From positions 248,001 through 312,000 of the forward strand of contig CAVXFK010000027.1 in the NCBI GenBank assembly GCA_963761005.1: 64,000 nucleotides of DNA. The letters run 5' to 3'. Position numbers and translations under genes: made by a program. The notes under the pieces are model-generated. The model made no database searches. It worked only from the letters and a program-made list of their open reading frames with translations, and was not told the DNA's origin. The DNA is from DASWJZ01 sp963761005 (GTDB taxonomy: Bacteria; Pseudomonadota; Alphaproteobacteria; Rhizobiales; Afifellaceae). Below are positions 43,102-52,657 of this stretch, one piece after another (the first letter of the stretch is position 1; each line of letters starts with the position of its first letter).

Positions 43102-44409
43102 ATGCTTCGCGAGAAGCTGATCTTCGTCTCTACCTGCGAGATCGCAGGGCGTGTTCGCGGCAAGGGATTTCCCGCAAGCGAGCTTCCGTCGCGTCTCGTG
43201 AAGGGCGTCGGCTGGGTCCCGACCAACACGATGATCACGGCGCTCGGGCCGATCGGCAATACGCCGTTCGGCGCGAGCGGCGATCTCATCCTGGTGCCGG
43301 ATCCCACGACGGAGCTTAACGTCGATTTCGAGGACGGCAGCGCCGCGGAACATTTCTTCCTCGGTGACATCCGCCACACTGACGGCGCGCCCTGGGAATG
43401 CTGCCCGCGCGCCTTCCTGCGGCGCGCGCTGGCGGGATTGAAGGACGCCGCCGGCCTCGGTCTCTTCGCGTCGTTCGAGCACGAATTCGTCTACACCGGT
43501 GTCGAGGATGCGGTCGGCTCGCCCTACAGCCTCGGTGCTTGGCGGCAGCAGGGCGCATTCGGCGAGACCCTGGTTGCCGCGATGCGGAAGGCGAACGTCG
43601 AACCCGACAGCTTCCTTCCCGAATACGCCAAGCGCCAGTACGAAGTCACGGCGGCGCCGGCGCTCGGGATGAAGGCGGCGGACGACGCGGTGAAGGTGCG
43701 CGAGATGGCGCGCGCCGCGGCTTTCCGCCTTGGCCACAGCGCGATCTTTTCCCCGATCCTCGATCCGAACGGCACCGGAAACGGCGTCCATGTCCACTTC
43801 AGCTTCAAGGATGACGCTGGGCGGCCGGAGATGCACGATCCGGCCGGCGCCTTCGGACTCACGCCCGTCGCGCAGAGCTTCATGGCGGGCGTGCTTCAGC
43901 ATCTTCCGGCGATCGTTGCCGTCACCGCGCCTTCGCCGGTCTCCTACATTCGCCTCAGGCCAAATCGCTGGGCGCCGACCTGGGTCTACCTCGCTGAGCG
44001 CGACCGCGAGGCCTGCCTCAGAATCTGTCCGGTGCTCGATCTCCCGGACCTCGACGCGGCATCGCAGTTCAATGTCGAATTCCGCCCGGCAGACGCCGCG
44101 GCGAGCCCGTATCTCGCGCTCGGCGCGTTCATCCAAGCCGGCGTCGACGGCATCCGCAAGAAGCTTACGCTTGCGGCGCCGGCGAACGTCGCGGGAATGA
44201 ACGAGAGCGAGCGCAAGGCGACGGGGCTCCGCCTTCTTCCCCAATCGCTCGGCGAGGCGCTCGACAATCTGGAGGCGACGCCGGAGGCAAAGGACTGGTT
44301 CGGTCCGACCTATCTCGACGCCTATCTCCGCCACAAGCGTGCGGAGATCGAATTGGTCGCCGGGCTGCCGGAATCAGAGCGCTGCGCCCTCTACGCCGAG
44401 ACCTACTAG
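43102..44409 (+). CDS. glutamine synthetase family protein (gamma-glutamyl ligase-like)
   Basis: A 435-residue GS-fold enzyme. The beta-grasp N-terminus and the ATP/metal regions are seen: FEHEFVY (first metal Glu), RQYEVT (like the EVxP metal region), GTGNGVHVHFSF (metal His) and RLRPNRWAPTW (near the ATP/glutamate Arg). It differs from housekeeping GlnA in length and in lacking the adenylylation-site Tyr region, and resembles amine- or amide-specific gamma-glutamyl ligases. Its partner genes are a PaiB-like flavoprotein and a convergent isochorismatase-type hydrolase. It may glutamylate an amine; the substrate is unknown. Confidence 0.88.
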   Translation: MLREKLIFVSTCEIAGRVRGKGFPASELPSRLVKGVGWVPTNTMITALGPIGNTPFGASGDLILVPDPTTELNVDFEDGSAAEHFFLGDIRHTDGAPWECCPRAFLRRALAGLKDAAGLGLFASFEHEFVYTGVEDAVGSPYSLGAWRQQGAFGETLVAAMRKANVEPDSFLPEYAKRQYEVTAAPALGMKAADDAVKVREMARAAAFRLGHSAIFSPILDPNGTGNGVHVHFSFKDDAGRPEMHDPAGAFGLTPVAQSFMAGVLQHLPAIVAVTAPSPVSYIRLRPNRWAPTWVYLAERDREACLRICPVLDLPDLDAASQFNVEFRPADAAASPYLALGAFIQAGVDGIRKKLTLAAPANVAGMNESERKATGLRLLPQSLGEALDNLEATPEAKDWFGPTYLDAYLRHKRAEIELVAGLPESERCALYAETY

Positions 44410-45056
44410 GCGCGACTCTCGCCCATCGCGCGTAGCCATTCGGCGGTGATCATCGTGCGGCAGTAACCGGCGAACATTGCAAGCGCGGCCGCGTGGCGCG
44501 CATGCGTGTCGGCCATGCAGGCGTCGCTGAGACAGGTGACGTAGTAGCCGCGGTCGGCGGCGTCCTTCACCGTGTGGTCGACGCACTGGTCGGTCAGAAA
44601 ACCGGTCACCACGAGATCTTCGATACCGATATTGCGCAGCAGATAGTCGATGTTGGTGGAGTTGAAGAGGCTCGACGAGGTCTTCGGGATGACGATCTCG
44701 TCGTCGGCCGGCGTGATGGCGGCGATGACACGTGCCTCCTCCGAGCCCCTTGCAATGAAGAAGTCGGAGAGCTTGTAGTCGAGGCTGCGGTCGCGGCCGT
44801 CGCGCGTCAGATTCTCGATGACCGTGTAGATCACTTCCGCGCCGTGCTGCCGAAACGCCGCGATGAGCTTCGCGAGGTTCGGGATCACGACATCGCGGGC
44901 CGCGGCGAAGAATTCCGGGTGAAGCGCCGCCTTCGCGTCATTGAAGGTGGCGTTCTGCACGTCGACGATGAGGAGCGCGGTCCGTGCCGAATCGAATGCG
45001 CGATCGCGCGAAAGCGCGCTGTCGCCGGTGCGGGCACTCCGCAATTCAAGGGCCAT
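44406..45056 (-). CDS. isochorismatase-like cysteine hydrolase
   Basis: A 216-residue member of the isochorismatase/nicotinamidase superfamily. The catalytic triad can be placed as Asp in ALLIVDVQN, Lys in VIPKTSSS and Cys in GFLTDQCVDHT. The cis-peptide region before the Cys (VTGFLTDQC) is also typical. Such enzymes hydrolyse amides, for example ureidoacrylate, N-carbamoyl compounds or nicotinamide. It is convergent with the GS homologue, the stop codons overlapping by four bases. The substrate cannot be assigned. Confidence 0.88.
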   Translation of the reverse strand: MALELRSARTGDSALSRDRAFDSARTALLIVDVQNATFNDAKAALHPEFFAAARDVVIPNLAKLIAAFRQHGAEVIYTVIENLTRDGRDRSLDYKLSDFFIARGSEEARVIAAITPADDEIVIPKTSSSLFNSTNIDYLLRNIGIEDLVVTGFLTDQCVDHTVKDAADRGYYVTCLSDACMADTHARHAAALAMFAGYCRTMITAEWLRAMGESRA

Positions 45057-45163
45057 GTCCGTCTCCGCGACGAATGTAGACGATGACCACCGTTAGCACG
45101 CGCGGTGCGGCGCCGTTTAGTCGGCGTGCCGTGGCGAAACAGCGCCGGACCCTTTGGGAGACG

Positions 45164-45553
45164 CTAGCCGCCAGCAAGCATCGCTTGCATCGGCTCCCAA
45201 TACATCTTGTGCCAGCCGCCTTCGAGCATGGCCTGCGCTTCCTCGGGGTAACCCGCCTGGTCGAAAACCAGCTTCGTTCCCTTGCCCGCCGGCGCCAGCT
45301 CGAATTTCACGATCGAATAGACGCCGTCGGGCCAGGCCTTCGACCGCCATGCCTGCACGACGCGCTTTCCGGGCGACAGCTCGACGTTCCGCGCTTCGAT
45401 GTCGCCGCCGAAGAGGCTGACGTGGCCGCCGACGTCCTTGGAGATATCGGCGGCGCGGCCGCCGGTCATCTTGGCAAAATCGTCCGATGTCGTCAGCACA
45501 CGATAAACCGCAGACGGGCTCGCTTCGATCGTCACTTCCTGATGGATGGTCAC
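45164..45553 (-). CDS. SRPBCC (AHSA1-type) protein
   Basis: A 129-residue START/Bet v1-like domain protein with the AHSA1 features HQEVTIEASPSAVYRVLTTSDDFAKMTGG and a C-terminal GGWHKMYWEPMQAML. The start is GTG 45553, with GGAGG eight bases upstream. It is divergent from an ArsR-family gene across a 113-base gap holding a strong palindrome, an arrangement very common for these lipid/ligand-binding proteins. Function unknown. Confidence 0.88.
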   Translation of the reverse strand: MTIHQEVTIEASPSAVYRVLTTSDDFAKMTGGRAADISKDVGGHVSLFGGDIEARNVELSPGKRVVQAWRSKAWPDGVYSIVKFELAPAGKGTKLVFDQAGYPEEAQAMLEGGWHKMYWEPMQAMLAGG

Positions 45554-45598
45554 AGCGCATTCCTCCAGTTTGACACCGTCCCGTCAGGCCCTTATGCC

Positions 45599-45618
45599 TG
45601 TCAACCAGTCGGTTGACA
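45599..45618. promoter_or_regulatory. ArsR-type operator palindrome
   Basis: TGTCAACCAGTCGGTTGACA has eight-base perfect inverted arms around a four-base centre. A second, imperfect version, GTCAACCGTTTGGTTTA, lies at 45645-45661 next to the arsR start (45667). Both are in the divergent gap between the SRPBCC gene and arsR, and are probably the two binding sites of the encoded repressor. Confidence 0.7.
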
Positions 45619-45666
45619 AACCTCTAGATAGCAGCAATTGAGCCGTCAACCGTTTGGTTTAGGATA

Positions 45667-46002
45667 ATGACACGCCTCGCCGAAGACGAAAGCCTGGACG
45701 CCGTTTTTCATGCGCTCGCGAACCGGACTCGGCGGGCGCTGCTGCAGAGCCTCGCGGCCGGACCGGCGCGCGTCACCGACCTTGCGGAGCCGCACCGGAT
45801 GTCCGTCGCCGCAGTCTCCAAGCACCTCTTCGTGCTGGAGCGCGCAGGGCTGATCCGGCGCGCGCGCGAGGGACACGTGCAAGCGTGTATGCTCGATGCG
45901 GCGCCGCTGGCCTCGGCCGACGCGTGGCTCAGAGGCTACCGCCGCTTCTGGTCGCGACAGCTCGATCGCCTTGCCAAGTTCGTCGAAAGACCGAAGGACT
46001 GA
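45667..46002 (+). CDS. ArsR family regulator (SdpR-like, SRPBCC-linked)
   Basis: A 111-residue winged-helix repressor: DAVFHALANRTRRALLQSLAAGPARVTDLAEPHRMSVAAVSKHLFVLERAGLIRRAREGHVQ covers nearly the whole DNA-binding domain. No cysteine cluster for metal binding is seen, so it is of the non-metal type usually paired with SRPBCC/AHSA1 genes, one divergent and one downstream here. Its stop is one base before the next ATG, so the two are co-translated. Confidence 0.9.
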   Translation: MTRLAEDESLDAVFHALANRTRRALLQSLAAGPARVTDLAEPHRMSVAAVSKHLFVLERAGLIRRAREGHVQACMLDAAPLASADAWLRGYRRFWSRQLDRLAKFVERPKD

Positions 46003-46003
46003 C

Positions 46004-46432
46004 ATGCAGCCGACGATGCTTACGCTGAGCCGCATCATCCGTGCGCCGCGCGAAACGGTCTTCGCCGCGTGGACCGAGCCGGAGATGCTGAAGCAATGGT
46101 GGGGGCCTGGTCCGGTGTCTTGCCCGGAGGCGCATGTCGATCTTCGCGAAGGCGGCGAATACCGTCTGGCCAACCTCGAGGCCGACGGATCGATCACCTG
46201 GATATCGGGACGCTTCGAGCGCGTGCGGGAGCCAGTGGAACTCGTCTACACGTGGACGGTCAGCACGCTTCCGCACGAGCCGACGCTGGTGCGGGTCGAG
46301 TTCCTGCCGCATCCCGATGGCACCGAGCTTGTGCTGACGCACGAGCGCTTCGCGGCGGAGGCCGTGCGCGACATGCATCTGCAGGGCTGGGGCGGCTGTC
46401 TCGACAAGCTGGAGGCGCTCTTCGCGTGCTGA
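46004..46432 (+). CDS. SRPBCC (AHSA1-type) protein
   Basis: A 142-residue AHSA1-domain protein: LSRIIRAPRETVFAAWTEPEMLKQWWGPGPVSC is the classical start, and MHLQGWGGCLDKLEALF the classical C-terminal helix. ATG 46004 lies one base behind the arsR stop. Together with the SRPBCC gene at 45164 it forms a module under one ArsR repressor. Function unknown; members bind hydrophobic ligands. Confidence 0.9.
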   Translation: MQPTMLTLSRIIRAPRETVFAAWTEPEMLKQWWGPGPVSCPEAHVDLREGGEYRLANLEADGSITWISGRFERVREPVELVYTWTVSTLPHEPTLVRVEFLPHPDGTELVLTHERFAAEAVRDMHLQGWGGCLDKLEALFAC

Positions 46433-46455
46433 GCTGAGCCGCACGCTGCCGTCGC

Positions 46456-49400
46456 TCATTCAAACCTGAGCAGCAGATCCTTCGCGTCGATCTGGTCGCC
46501 CGGCTTGACCAGAACTTCGGCGATCTTGCCGTCGCGATCGGCGTGGAGCGCCGTCTCCATCTTCATCGCCTCGATGGAGAGAAGCACGTCGCCGGCCGAA
46601 ATTTCCTGGCCGGCCGCGACCGAGACGCCGGAGATGACGCCCGGCATCGGAGCGGCGACATGCGCCGGGTTGCCTAGCTCGGCCTTCGGCCGGCGGGCGG
46701 CGCCGCCGGCGCCGTGCGCGCGGTCCGGCACCTTGGCGATGCGCGGCTGGCCGTTCAGCTCGAAGAAGACGCGGACCTGGCCCTCCTCGTCGGTCTCGCC
46801 GATCGCCTGGCAACGGACGACGAGCGTCTTCCCCTTCTCCAACTCGATCGCGATCTCCTCGCCGGCGGGAAGGCCGTAGAAGTAGGTCGGCGTCGGCAGC
46901 ACTTCGGTCGGGCCGTAGCTCTCCTGCGCCGCCGCGAAATCGGAGAAGACTTTCGGATACATGAGGTAAGAGGCGAGCGCGCGGTCATCCGCCGGCTCGC
47001 CGATCTTCTCCGCCGCTGCCTTGCGCTCGGCGTCGAGGTCGGCGGGAGCGAGGAGGGAGCCCGGGCGCACGCTGATCGGGTTGGCGCCCTTCAGCACCTT
47101 CGTCTGGATCGCTTCCGGCCATCCGCCGGGCGGCTGTCCGAGCTCGCCCTTCATCATCTGTACGACGGAATCGGGAAACGCGATTTCCCGCGCGGGGTCG
47201 AGGACGTCGGCCGCAGACAGGTCTTGCGTGACCATCATCAAGGCCATGTCGCCGACGACCTTCGACGACGGCGTCACCTTCACGATATCGCCGAAGATCA
47301 AATTGGCGTCGTGGTAAGCGCGCGCCACTTCGTGCCAACGCGTCTCGAGGCCGAGCGAGCGCGCCTGCTCCTTCAAATTCGTGAACTGACCGCCCGGCAT
47401 CTCATGGAGATAGACCTCCGATGCGCCGGAGCGGAGATCGCTCTCGAACGCCGCGTATTGGAAGCGCACCGCTTCCCAATAAAGCGAGATGCGTCGGATC
47501 GCGTCGAGGTCGAGACCGGTGGCGCGCTCGGTCTGATCGAGCGCTGCGACAAGCGAGCCAAGGCAGGGTTGCGAGGTCAGCCCGGAAAGCGAATCCATCG
47601 CCGCGTCGACGGCGTCGACTCCGGCTTCGACGGCGGCAAGCACCGTCGCGCCGGCGAGGCCCGAGGTATCGTGCGTGTGGAAATGAAGCGGTGCTGAGAC
47701 TTCCTCACGCAGCGCCTTGAAGAGCGCGCGTGCTGCCGCCGGCTTCATCACGCCGGCCATGTCCTTGACCGCGATGATGTGTGCGCCGGCCTTCTCCAGC
47801 TCGCGCGCCAGGTCGACATAATACGCGAGGTCGTATTTCGCGCGCGCCGGGTCGAGGACGTCGCCGGTGTAGCAGATCGCCGCTTCGCAGAGCTTCTCCG
47901 ATTCAAGCACCGCGTCCATGGCGACGCGCATGTTCTCAACCCAGTTCAGGCAGTCGAAGACGCGGAAGAGGTCGATGCCGGCCGCGGCCGCCTGCGCCAC
48001 GAAGAAGCGCACGACGTTGTCGGGATAGTTGGTGTAGCCGACACCGTTCGCGCCGCGCAGCAGCATCTGAAGCAGGATGTTCGGCACCTGAGCGCGGATG
48101 CCGGCAAGCCGCTCCCACGGGTCCTCGGTCAGGAAGCGCATGGCGACGTCGAAGGTGGCGCCGCCCCAGCATTCGAGCGAGAAGAGTTCTGGGAGCGCGG
48201 CGGCATAAGCCGGTGCGGCGCCGATGATGTCGTGGCTGCGCATGCGCGTCGCGAGCAGCGACTGGTGCGCGTCGCGCATCGTCGTGTCGGTGATGAGCGT
48301 GCGGCGCTCTTCGCGCATCCAGCGCGCGAAGGCCGCCGGCCCGTGCCGGTCGAGGCGGTTCTTTGTGCCTTCGGCGATCTCGCCTTCGAAGATCGGCGCC
48401 ATCGGCTTCGGCGCGTGCGGATCGGGCGCGGCGCGCCCGCGCGTCTCCGGATGGCCGTTCACGGTCACATCGGCGATGTAGTTCAGAAGCTTCGTCGCGC
48501 GATCGCGGCGGCGGACCGAAGCGATCAGTTCCGGCGTCTCGTCGATGAAGCGCGTCGTGTAGCTCGCGTCGCGGAAACGCGGATGGCTGATGACGTTCTC
48601 GAGGAAGGCGAGGTTGGTGGCGACGCCGCGGATGCGGAATTCTCTGAGCGCGCGGTCCATGCGCGCAATCGCTTCTTCCGGCGAGGGTGCCCAGGCGGTG
48701 ACCTTCTCAAGCAGCGGATCGTAGAAGCGGGTGATGACGGCGCCGGAATAGGCGGTGCCGCCGTCCAAGCGGATGCCGAAGCCGGTCGCGCCGCGATAGG
48801 CGGTGATGCGGCCGTAGTCGGGGATGAAGTTCTGCTCCGGGTCTTCGGTGGTGATGCGGCACTGGAGCGCGTGGCCGTTCAGCCTGATCTCCTCCTGCGG
48901 CGGCACGCCGGAATCCGGCTCGCCGATCCGCTTCCCCTCGATCGTGCGGATCTGCGCTTTGACGATGTCGATGCCTGTCACTTCCTCGGTGACGGTGTGC
49001 TCGACCTGGATGCGCGGATTGACCTCGATGAAATAGAAGCGTCCGGTCGAGGCGTCCTGCAGGAACTCCACCGTGCCGGCGCAGACGTAGTCGGCGGCGT
49101 CGGCGATACGGAGCGCAAAGTTGCAAAGCTCTTCGCGCTGATCGTGCGTCAGATAGGGCGCTGGCGCGCGCTCAACGACCTTCTGATGTCGGCGCTGGAT
49201 CGTGCAGTCGCGCTCGAAGAGGTGCACGCGATTGCCCAAGGTGTCGCCGAGTATCTGCACCTCGATGTGGCGGGCGCTCTCGACCAGCTTCTCCAGATAG
49301 ACCTCATCCTTGCCGAAGGCGGCCTTCGCCTCGCGCTTCGCTTCGGTCACGTCGCGCATGAGCGTCGCCTCGTCGCGGATCACGCGCATGCCGCGTCCGC

Positions 49401-49917
49401 CGCCGCCCCACGACGCCTTCAGCATCACCGGATAGCCGATCTCCTTCGCGAGCTGCCTCCAGCTCTCCTTGTCGTCGGGGAGGGGCGCGGTTGCCGGCAT
49501 GACGGGCACACCGGCGCGGGTCGCGAGATTGCGCGCGGCGACCTTGTTGCCGAGCCGGCGCATGGTGTCGGGGGACGGGCCGATAAAGGTAACGCCGGCT
49601 TCGGCGCAGGCGTCGGCAAACTCAGGGCTTTCGGAGAGAAGCCCGTAGCCGGGATGGATGGCATCGGCGCCCGAGCGCTCGGCGACGCGGAGTATCTCCG
49701 GAATCGAGAGATATGCCTCGATCGGCCCGAGCGGCTTTTCGAGATGCGGTCCTCGGCCGACCAGATAAGCCTCGTCGGCCTTGAAGCGGTGGAGGGCGAG
49801 CTTGTCCTCTTCCGAGAACACGCCGACCGTCTTCAGCCCCAGCTCGTTTGCGGCGCGGAAGACCCGGATGGCAATCTCCGAGCGGTTCGCGACGAGAATC
49901 GTGCGGATTTCCGGCAA
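46456..49917 (-). CDS. pyc: pyruvate carboxylase
   Basis: A 1153-residue single-chain pyruvate carboxylase, full length. Order: biotin carboxylase (1-460, with ATP-grasp loop SWGGGGRGMRVI and EVNPRIQVEHTVTEE), carboxyltransferase (about 535-810, with DTTMRDAHQSLLATRMR, metal His pair in HFHTHDTSG), the PC tetramerisation region, and the biotinyl domain (EAMKMET, biotin Lys1119). It makes oxaloacetate from pyruvate and bicarbonate, filling the TCA cycle. The start appears to be TTG 49917 (MPEIRTILVANRSEIAIR is the usual beginning) with a G-rich ribosome site; no in-frame ATG or GTG precedes it. It stands alone as a transcription unit. Confidence 0.96.
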   Translation of the reverse strand: MPEIRTILVANRSEIAIRVFRAANELGLKTVGVFSEEDKLALHRFKADEAYLVGRGPHLEKPLGPIEAYLSIPEILRVAERSGADAIHPGYGLLSESPEFADACAEAGVTFIGPSPDTMRRLGNKVAARNLATRAGVPVMPATAPLPDDKESWRQLAKEIGYPVMLKASWGGGGRGMRVIRDEATLMRDVTEAKREAKAAFGKDEVYLEKLVESARHIEVQILGDTLGNRVHLFERDCTIQRRHQKVVERAPAPYLTHDQREELCNFALRIADAADYVCAGTVEFLQDASTGRFYFIEVNPRIQVEHTVTEEVTGIDIVKAQIRTIEGKRIGEPDSGVPPQEEIRLNGHALQCRITTEDPEQNFIPDYGRITAYRGATGFGIRLDGGTAYSGAVITRFYDPLLEKVTAWAPSPEEAIARMDRALREFRIRGVATNLAFLENVISHPRFRDASYTTRFIDETPELIASVRRRDRATKLLNYIADVTVNGHPETRGRAAPDPHAPKPMAPIFEGEIAEGTKNRLDRHGPAAFARWMREERRTLITDTTMRDAHQSLLATRMRSHDIIGAAPAYAAALPELFSLECWGGATFDVAMRFLTEDPWERLAGIRAQVPNILLQMLLRGANGVGYTNYPDNVVRFFVAQAAAAGIDLFRVFDCLNWVENMRVAMDAVLESEKLCEAAICYTGDVLDPARAKYDLAYYVDLARELEKAGAHIIAVKDMAGVMKPAAARALFKALREEVSAPLHFHTHDTSGLAGATVLAAVEAGVDAVDAAMDSLSGLTSQPCLGSLVAALDQTERATGLDLDAIRRISLYWEAVRFQYAAFESDLRSGASEVYLHEMPGGQFTNLKEQARSLGLETRWHEVARAYHDANLIFGDIVKVTPSSKVVGDMALMMVTQDLSAADVLDPAREIAFPDSVVQMMKGELGQPPGGWPEAIQTKVLKGANPISVRPGSLLAPADLDAERKAAAEKIGEPADDRALASYLMYPKVFSDFAAAQESYGPTEVLPTPTYFYGLPAGEEIAIELEKGKTLVVRCQAIGETDEEGQVRVFFELNGQPRIAKVPDRAHGAGGAARRPKAELGNPAHVAAPMPGVISGVSVAAGQEISAGDVLLSIEAMKMETALHADRDGKIAEVLVKPGDQIDAKDLLLRFE

Positions 49918-50005
49918 CCAAGCCCCCGCGGCACATCTGCATCACCTTAGCGCGGCGATGTTGCAATGCAATAAGAACGAAAAGGTCGCCTATGGACGAT
50001 GGGGA

Positions 50006-50977
50006 TCAGACCGAGGGAGTGGCGGCCGACGCTTCCCGCCTTCGTCCCGATGCCTCCGCCACCAGGATTCCTCCGGTGACGAGGACCAGCGCTGCGAGAT
50101 GGTAGAGCGCGAAGGGCTCGCCGAGGATCATCACCGCGAAGAGTGCGCCGAAGATCGGCACGAGGTTGGCGAAGAGGCCGGCGCGGCCGGGGCCGATCAG
50201 CCGCACACCGCGCATGAAGGACAGCTGCGCGAGGAGCGAGGGGAAGATCGCGATGAACAGAAGCACGAGCCAACCCTTCGGCGTCGGCCACTGCGCCGTT
50301 CCCGCGACTACCTCGAAGGCAGCAAGCGGCAGGGACGTGATGAAGGCGATCAGCGCGAGCGCCGTGAAAAGCGCCAGCGCCGGCATTGGAGGCCGATCGC
50401 GAAGCGCGAGCGTGTAGCCTGCGTAAAGCGCGCTGGCGCCGAGCATCAGGAGGTCGCCGCGATTGAAGTGAAGCGCCGCGAGCGTGGCAAGGTGGCCTTG
50501 CGTGGCGACGACGGCGATCCCGACCAGCGTCGCTGCGAGGCCGGCGACCTGCATGGCGCCGAGGCGTGCGCCGTAAAGAAAGACTGCGCCGACGAACACA
50601 AAGACGGGGATACCGCCCTGCAGGATCGAGATGTTCACGGCGGTCGTGTAGTGCGCCGAGAAATAGAAGAGCGCGTTGAAGAACGAGAAACCGCACGTCG
50701 CCATCATGAAGATGCGACGCCAGCTTCGCCTGAGCTCGGGCAAGGCCGCGACAAGGCGACCTGGACCGAGGCAGGCGAGGAGAAGCGAGACCATCGCCCA
50801 GCGGAGCGACGTGACGACCATCGGCGATGCCTGGCCGACGACGAGGCGACCGGCGATCGAATTGCCGGCCCAGGCGGCCGTCGTGAAGATGAGGAGGAGG
50901 TAGGCTTCGGTCGCGTTGTGCATCCGCGGCAGGAAGCTGCGCCGCTCCGTGTCCGGCGGCTGGTTGGCGCTTGGCAT
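50006..50977 (-). CDS. EamA/DMT family transporter
   Basis: A 323-residue membrane protein with ten hydrophobic segments in two EamA repeats. Features are AWAGNSIAGRLVVGQASPMVVTSLRW in repeat 1 and the GRAGLFANLVPIFGALFAVMILGEPFALYHLAALVLVTGGI stretch closing repeat 2. Such proteins export metabolites or amino acids; the substrate is unknown. A short basic C-terminal tail (SGRRREASAA) follows the last helix. No operon partner. Confidence 0.9.
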   Translation of the reverse strand: MPSANQPPDTERRSFLPRMHNATEAYLLLIFTTAAWAGNSIAGRLVVGQASPMVVTSLRWAMVSLLLACLGPGRLVAALPELRRSWRRIFMMATCGFSFFNALFYFSAHYTTAVNISILQGGIPVFVFVGAVFLYGARLGAMQVAGLAATLVGIAVVATQGHLATLAALHFNRGDLLMLGASALYAGYTLALRDRPPMPALALFTALALIAFITSLPLAAFEVVAGTAQWPTPKGWLVLLFIAIFPSLLAQLSFMRGVRLIGPGRAGLFANLVPIFGALFAVMILGEPFALYHLAALVLVTGGILVAEASGRRREASAATPSV

Positions 50978-51147
50978 CGATGAAGGGGCTTTCCTCAGTC
51001 GGCGGGGGCAAATGCCTGGGCGGCGTTCTTGTATTAGAGGAGGCGGCGTCGCGGCAGAACCGCTTCTAAGAACATTTCGATTTTCGGCTGCAGCATGCAG
51101 TTTCGGATGCGTGCTGATAGAATGCCGCCCCCGACCTCGATGAGGCT

Positions 51148-51958
51148 ATGATGCGGCAGATGTTCAAAGCGACGTTCGCTCTCGCGCTGCTGCTTTTGGT
51201 AGCGGAGCCGGCGGCCGGGCAGGCGAGCGGCGGGCAGCTCCCTGTCGACCTGGAGCTGGTGATCGCCGTCGACGTGTCCGCGTCGATGGATCGCCAGGAG
51301 TTCCTGCTTCAGCGGGACGGCTACAGGCAAGCGATCGCGCATCCCGATTTCGTCAGCGCGGGTACTGGCCGGCGAGCATCGACGGATCGCCGTCACCTAC
51401 GTCGAATGGTCGGGACCGCGCTGGCAGAAGATCATCGTGCCGTGGCGGTTGATCGACGGCCCGGAGAGCGCGGATGCTTTCTCGGCTGCGTTGTCGGCGC
51501 AGCCCCTCGTCCTCGCGAGGGGAACGTCGATCTCTGCCGCTATCAGGTTCAGCACCGCGCTCTTCGATGCGAACGGCTTCGCAGGCACGCGCAAGACGAT
51601 CGACGTCTCCGGCGATGGGCCGAACAACTATGGGCGGCCCGTCACCGAGGCGCGCGACGCGGCGGTGGCGAAGGGCATCGTCGTGAACGGCCTTCCAATT
51701 CTGATTGCGCCGTCGCCAACGGTTCCGGACGTGGCGCGCTACTACGCTGAATGCGTGATCGGCGGGCCGGGCTCCTTCATGCTGCCGGTGACCAACACCG
51801 GGGAGTTCGCGTTGGCGATCCGCCGGAAGCTTGTGCTCGAGGTCGCGGGACGCGTTCCCGCCGGTATTGTCCCGGTCGCCGCCGAGGCGCCGGTCGACTG
51901 CCTGGCCGGCGAGAAGCTGCGCGAGCGCCTCGCCCCTTATTTTCCTGGGCTGGACTGA
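51148..51958 (+). pseudogene. DUF1194 (VWA-like) secreted protein, frameshifted
   Basis: A DUF1194 protein of about 269 residues. The first frame has a signal peptide (core FALALLLLVAEPAAG) and the VWA start LELVIAVDVSASMDRQEF with a MIDAS-like DxSxS, up to HPDFVSA. The continuation LAGEHRRIAVTYVEWSG...QKIIVPWRLIDG and ISGDG-like DVSGDGPNNYGRP runs in the next frame to 51958. One extra base in the G-run at about 51359-51362 explains it. The function of DUF1194 is unknown. ATG 51151 is an equally possible start. Confidence 0.85.
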
Positions 51959-52010
51959 GCCAGCCGCTCGTCAGTCATTCTAAGCCCGCCGTTGGAAATA
52001 TTCCTGATGC

Positions 52011-52634
52011 TCAGGCGGGCAATGAAGACGGCTTGAGCGATTGCAAGAAGGCGCGAAGGCTTGCGGCCCCCGACCGCATGACGCCGGGGTCCTTGGTGGT
52101 TTTCGCGAGGCTCAGAATTCCCTCGATCTGCGCCACCAGGAAGACGCCCGTGTCCCTTGGGCGCACATGCTTTGCCACCACGCCGCGTCTCTTTCCACGC
52201 GCGAGAGCCGCGGCATAAGCGTCGACCCACACTGCGAAGACGCCGGCGGTGCGCAGGCGGAAACCTTCGTCGACCGGCGACATTTCCTGCGCCAGGTTGT
52301 TGAGCGGGCAACCGAGGTTCACCGGCGCCTGCACGAGCATCTCGATCCCCTTCTCGAACTCATCAGCGATGGTGGTCAGCGGGTCGCGGCTCTCGCGAAG
52401 CGGCGCCACCCATTGGCTTCGGATCATCTTCGCGATGACCTCGTCGACGACCGCATATCCCAAGCTCTTCTTGTCCGGGAAATGATGAAAGAAAGCACCC
52501 TTCGTGAGGTGCGTGCGCTTGACGATGTTGGCCACGCTCGCGGCTTGAAAGCCGTACTTGTAAATCTCCTCGAAGGCGGCAGCGAGAAGCACGCTTCGCG
52601 TCTCGGCGGCATCTTCCTGGCTTCTTTTCACCAC
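52011..52634 (-). CDS. TetR family regulator
   Basis: A 207-residue TetR repressor. The helix-turn-helix lies in the first 60 residues (VLLAAAFEEIYKYGFQAASVANIVKRTHLTKGAFFHHFPDKKSLGYAVVDE). The C-terminal ligand domain has the TetR_C block typical of AcrR/YxaF-like members (NLGCPLNNLAQEMS). Divergent from the DUF1761 gene, with a 14-bp palindrome in the 79-base gap, so it probably controls that gene and itself. Confidence 0.9.
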   Translation of the reverse strand: MVKRSQEDAAETRSVLLAAAFEEIYKYGFQAASVANIVKRTHLTKGAFFHHFPDKKSLGYAVVDEVIAKMIRSQWVAPLRESRDPLTTIADEFEKGIEMLVQAPVNLGCPLNNLAQEMSPVDEGFRLRTAGVFAVWVDAYAAALARGKRRGVVAKHVRPRDTGVFLVAQIEGILSLAKTTKDPGVMRSGAASLRAFLQSLKPSSLPA

Positions 52635-52657
52635 TTGCTTCCTTGACTAAGACGCGG

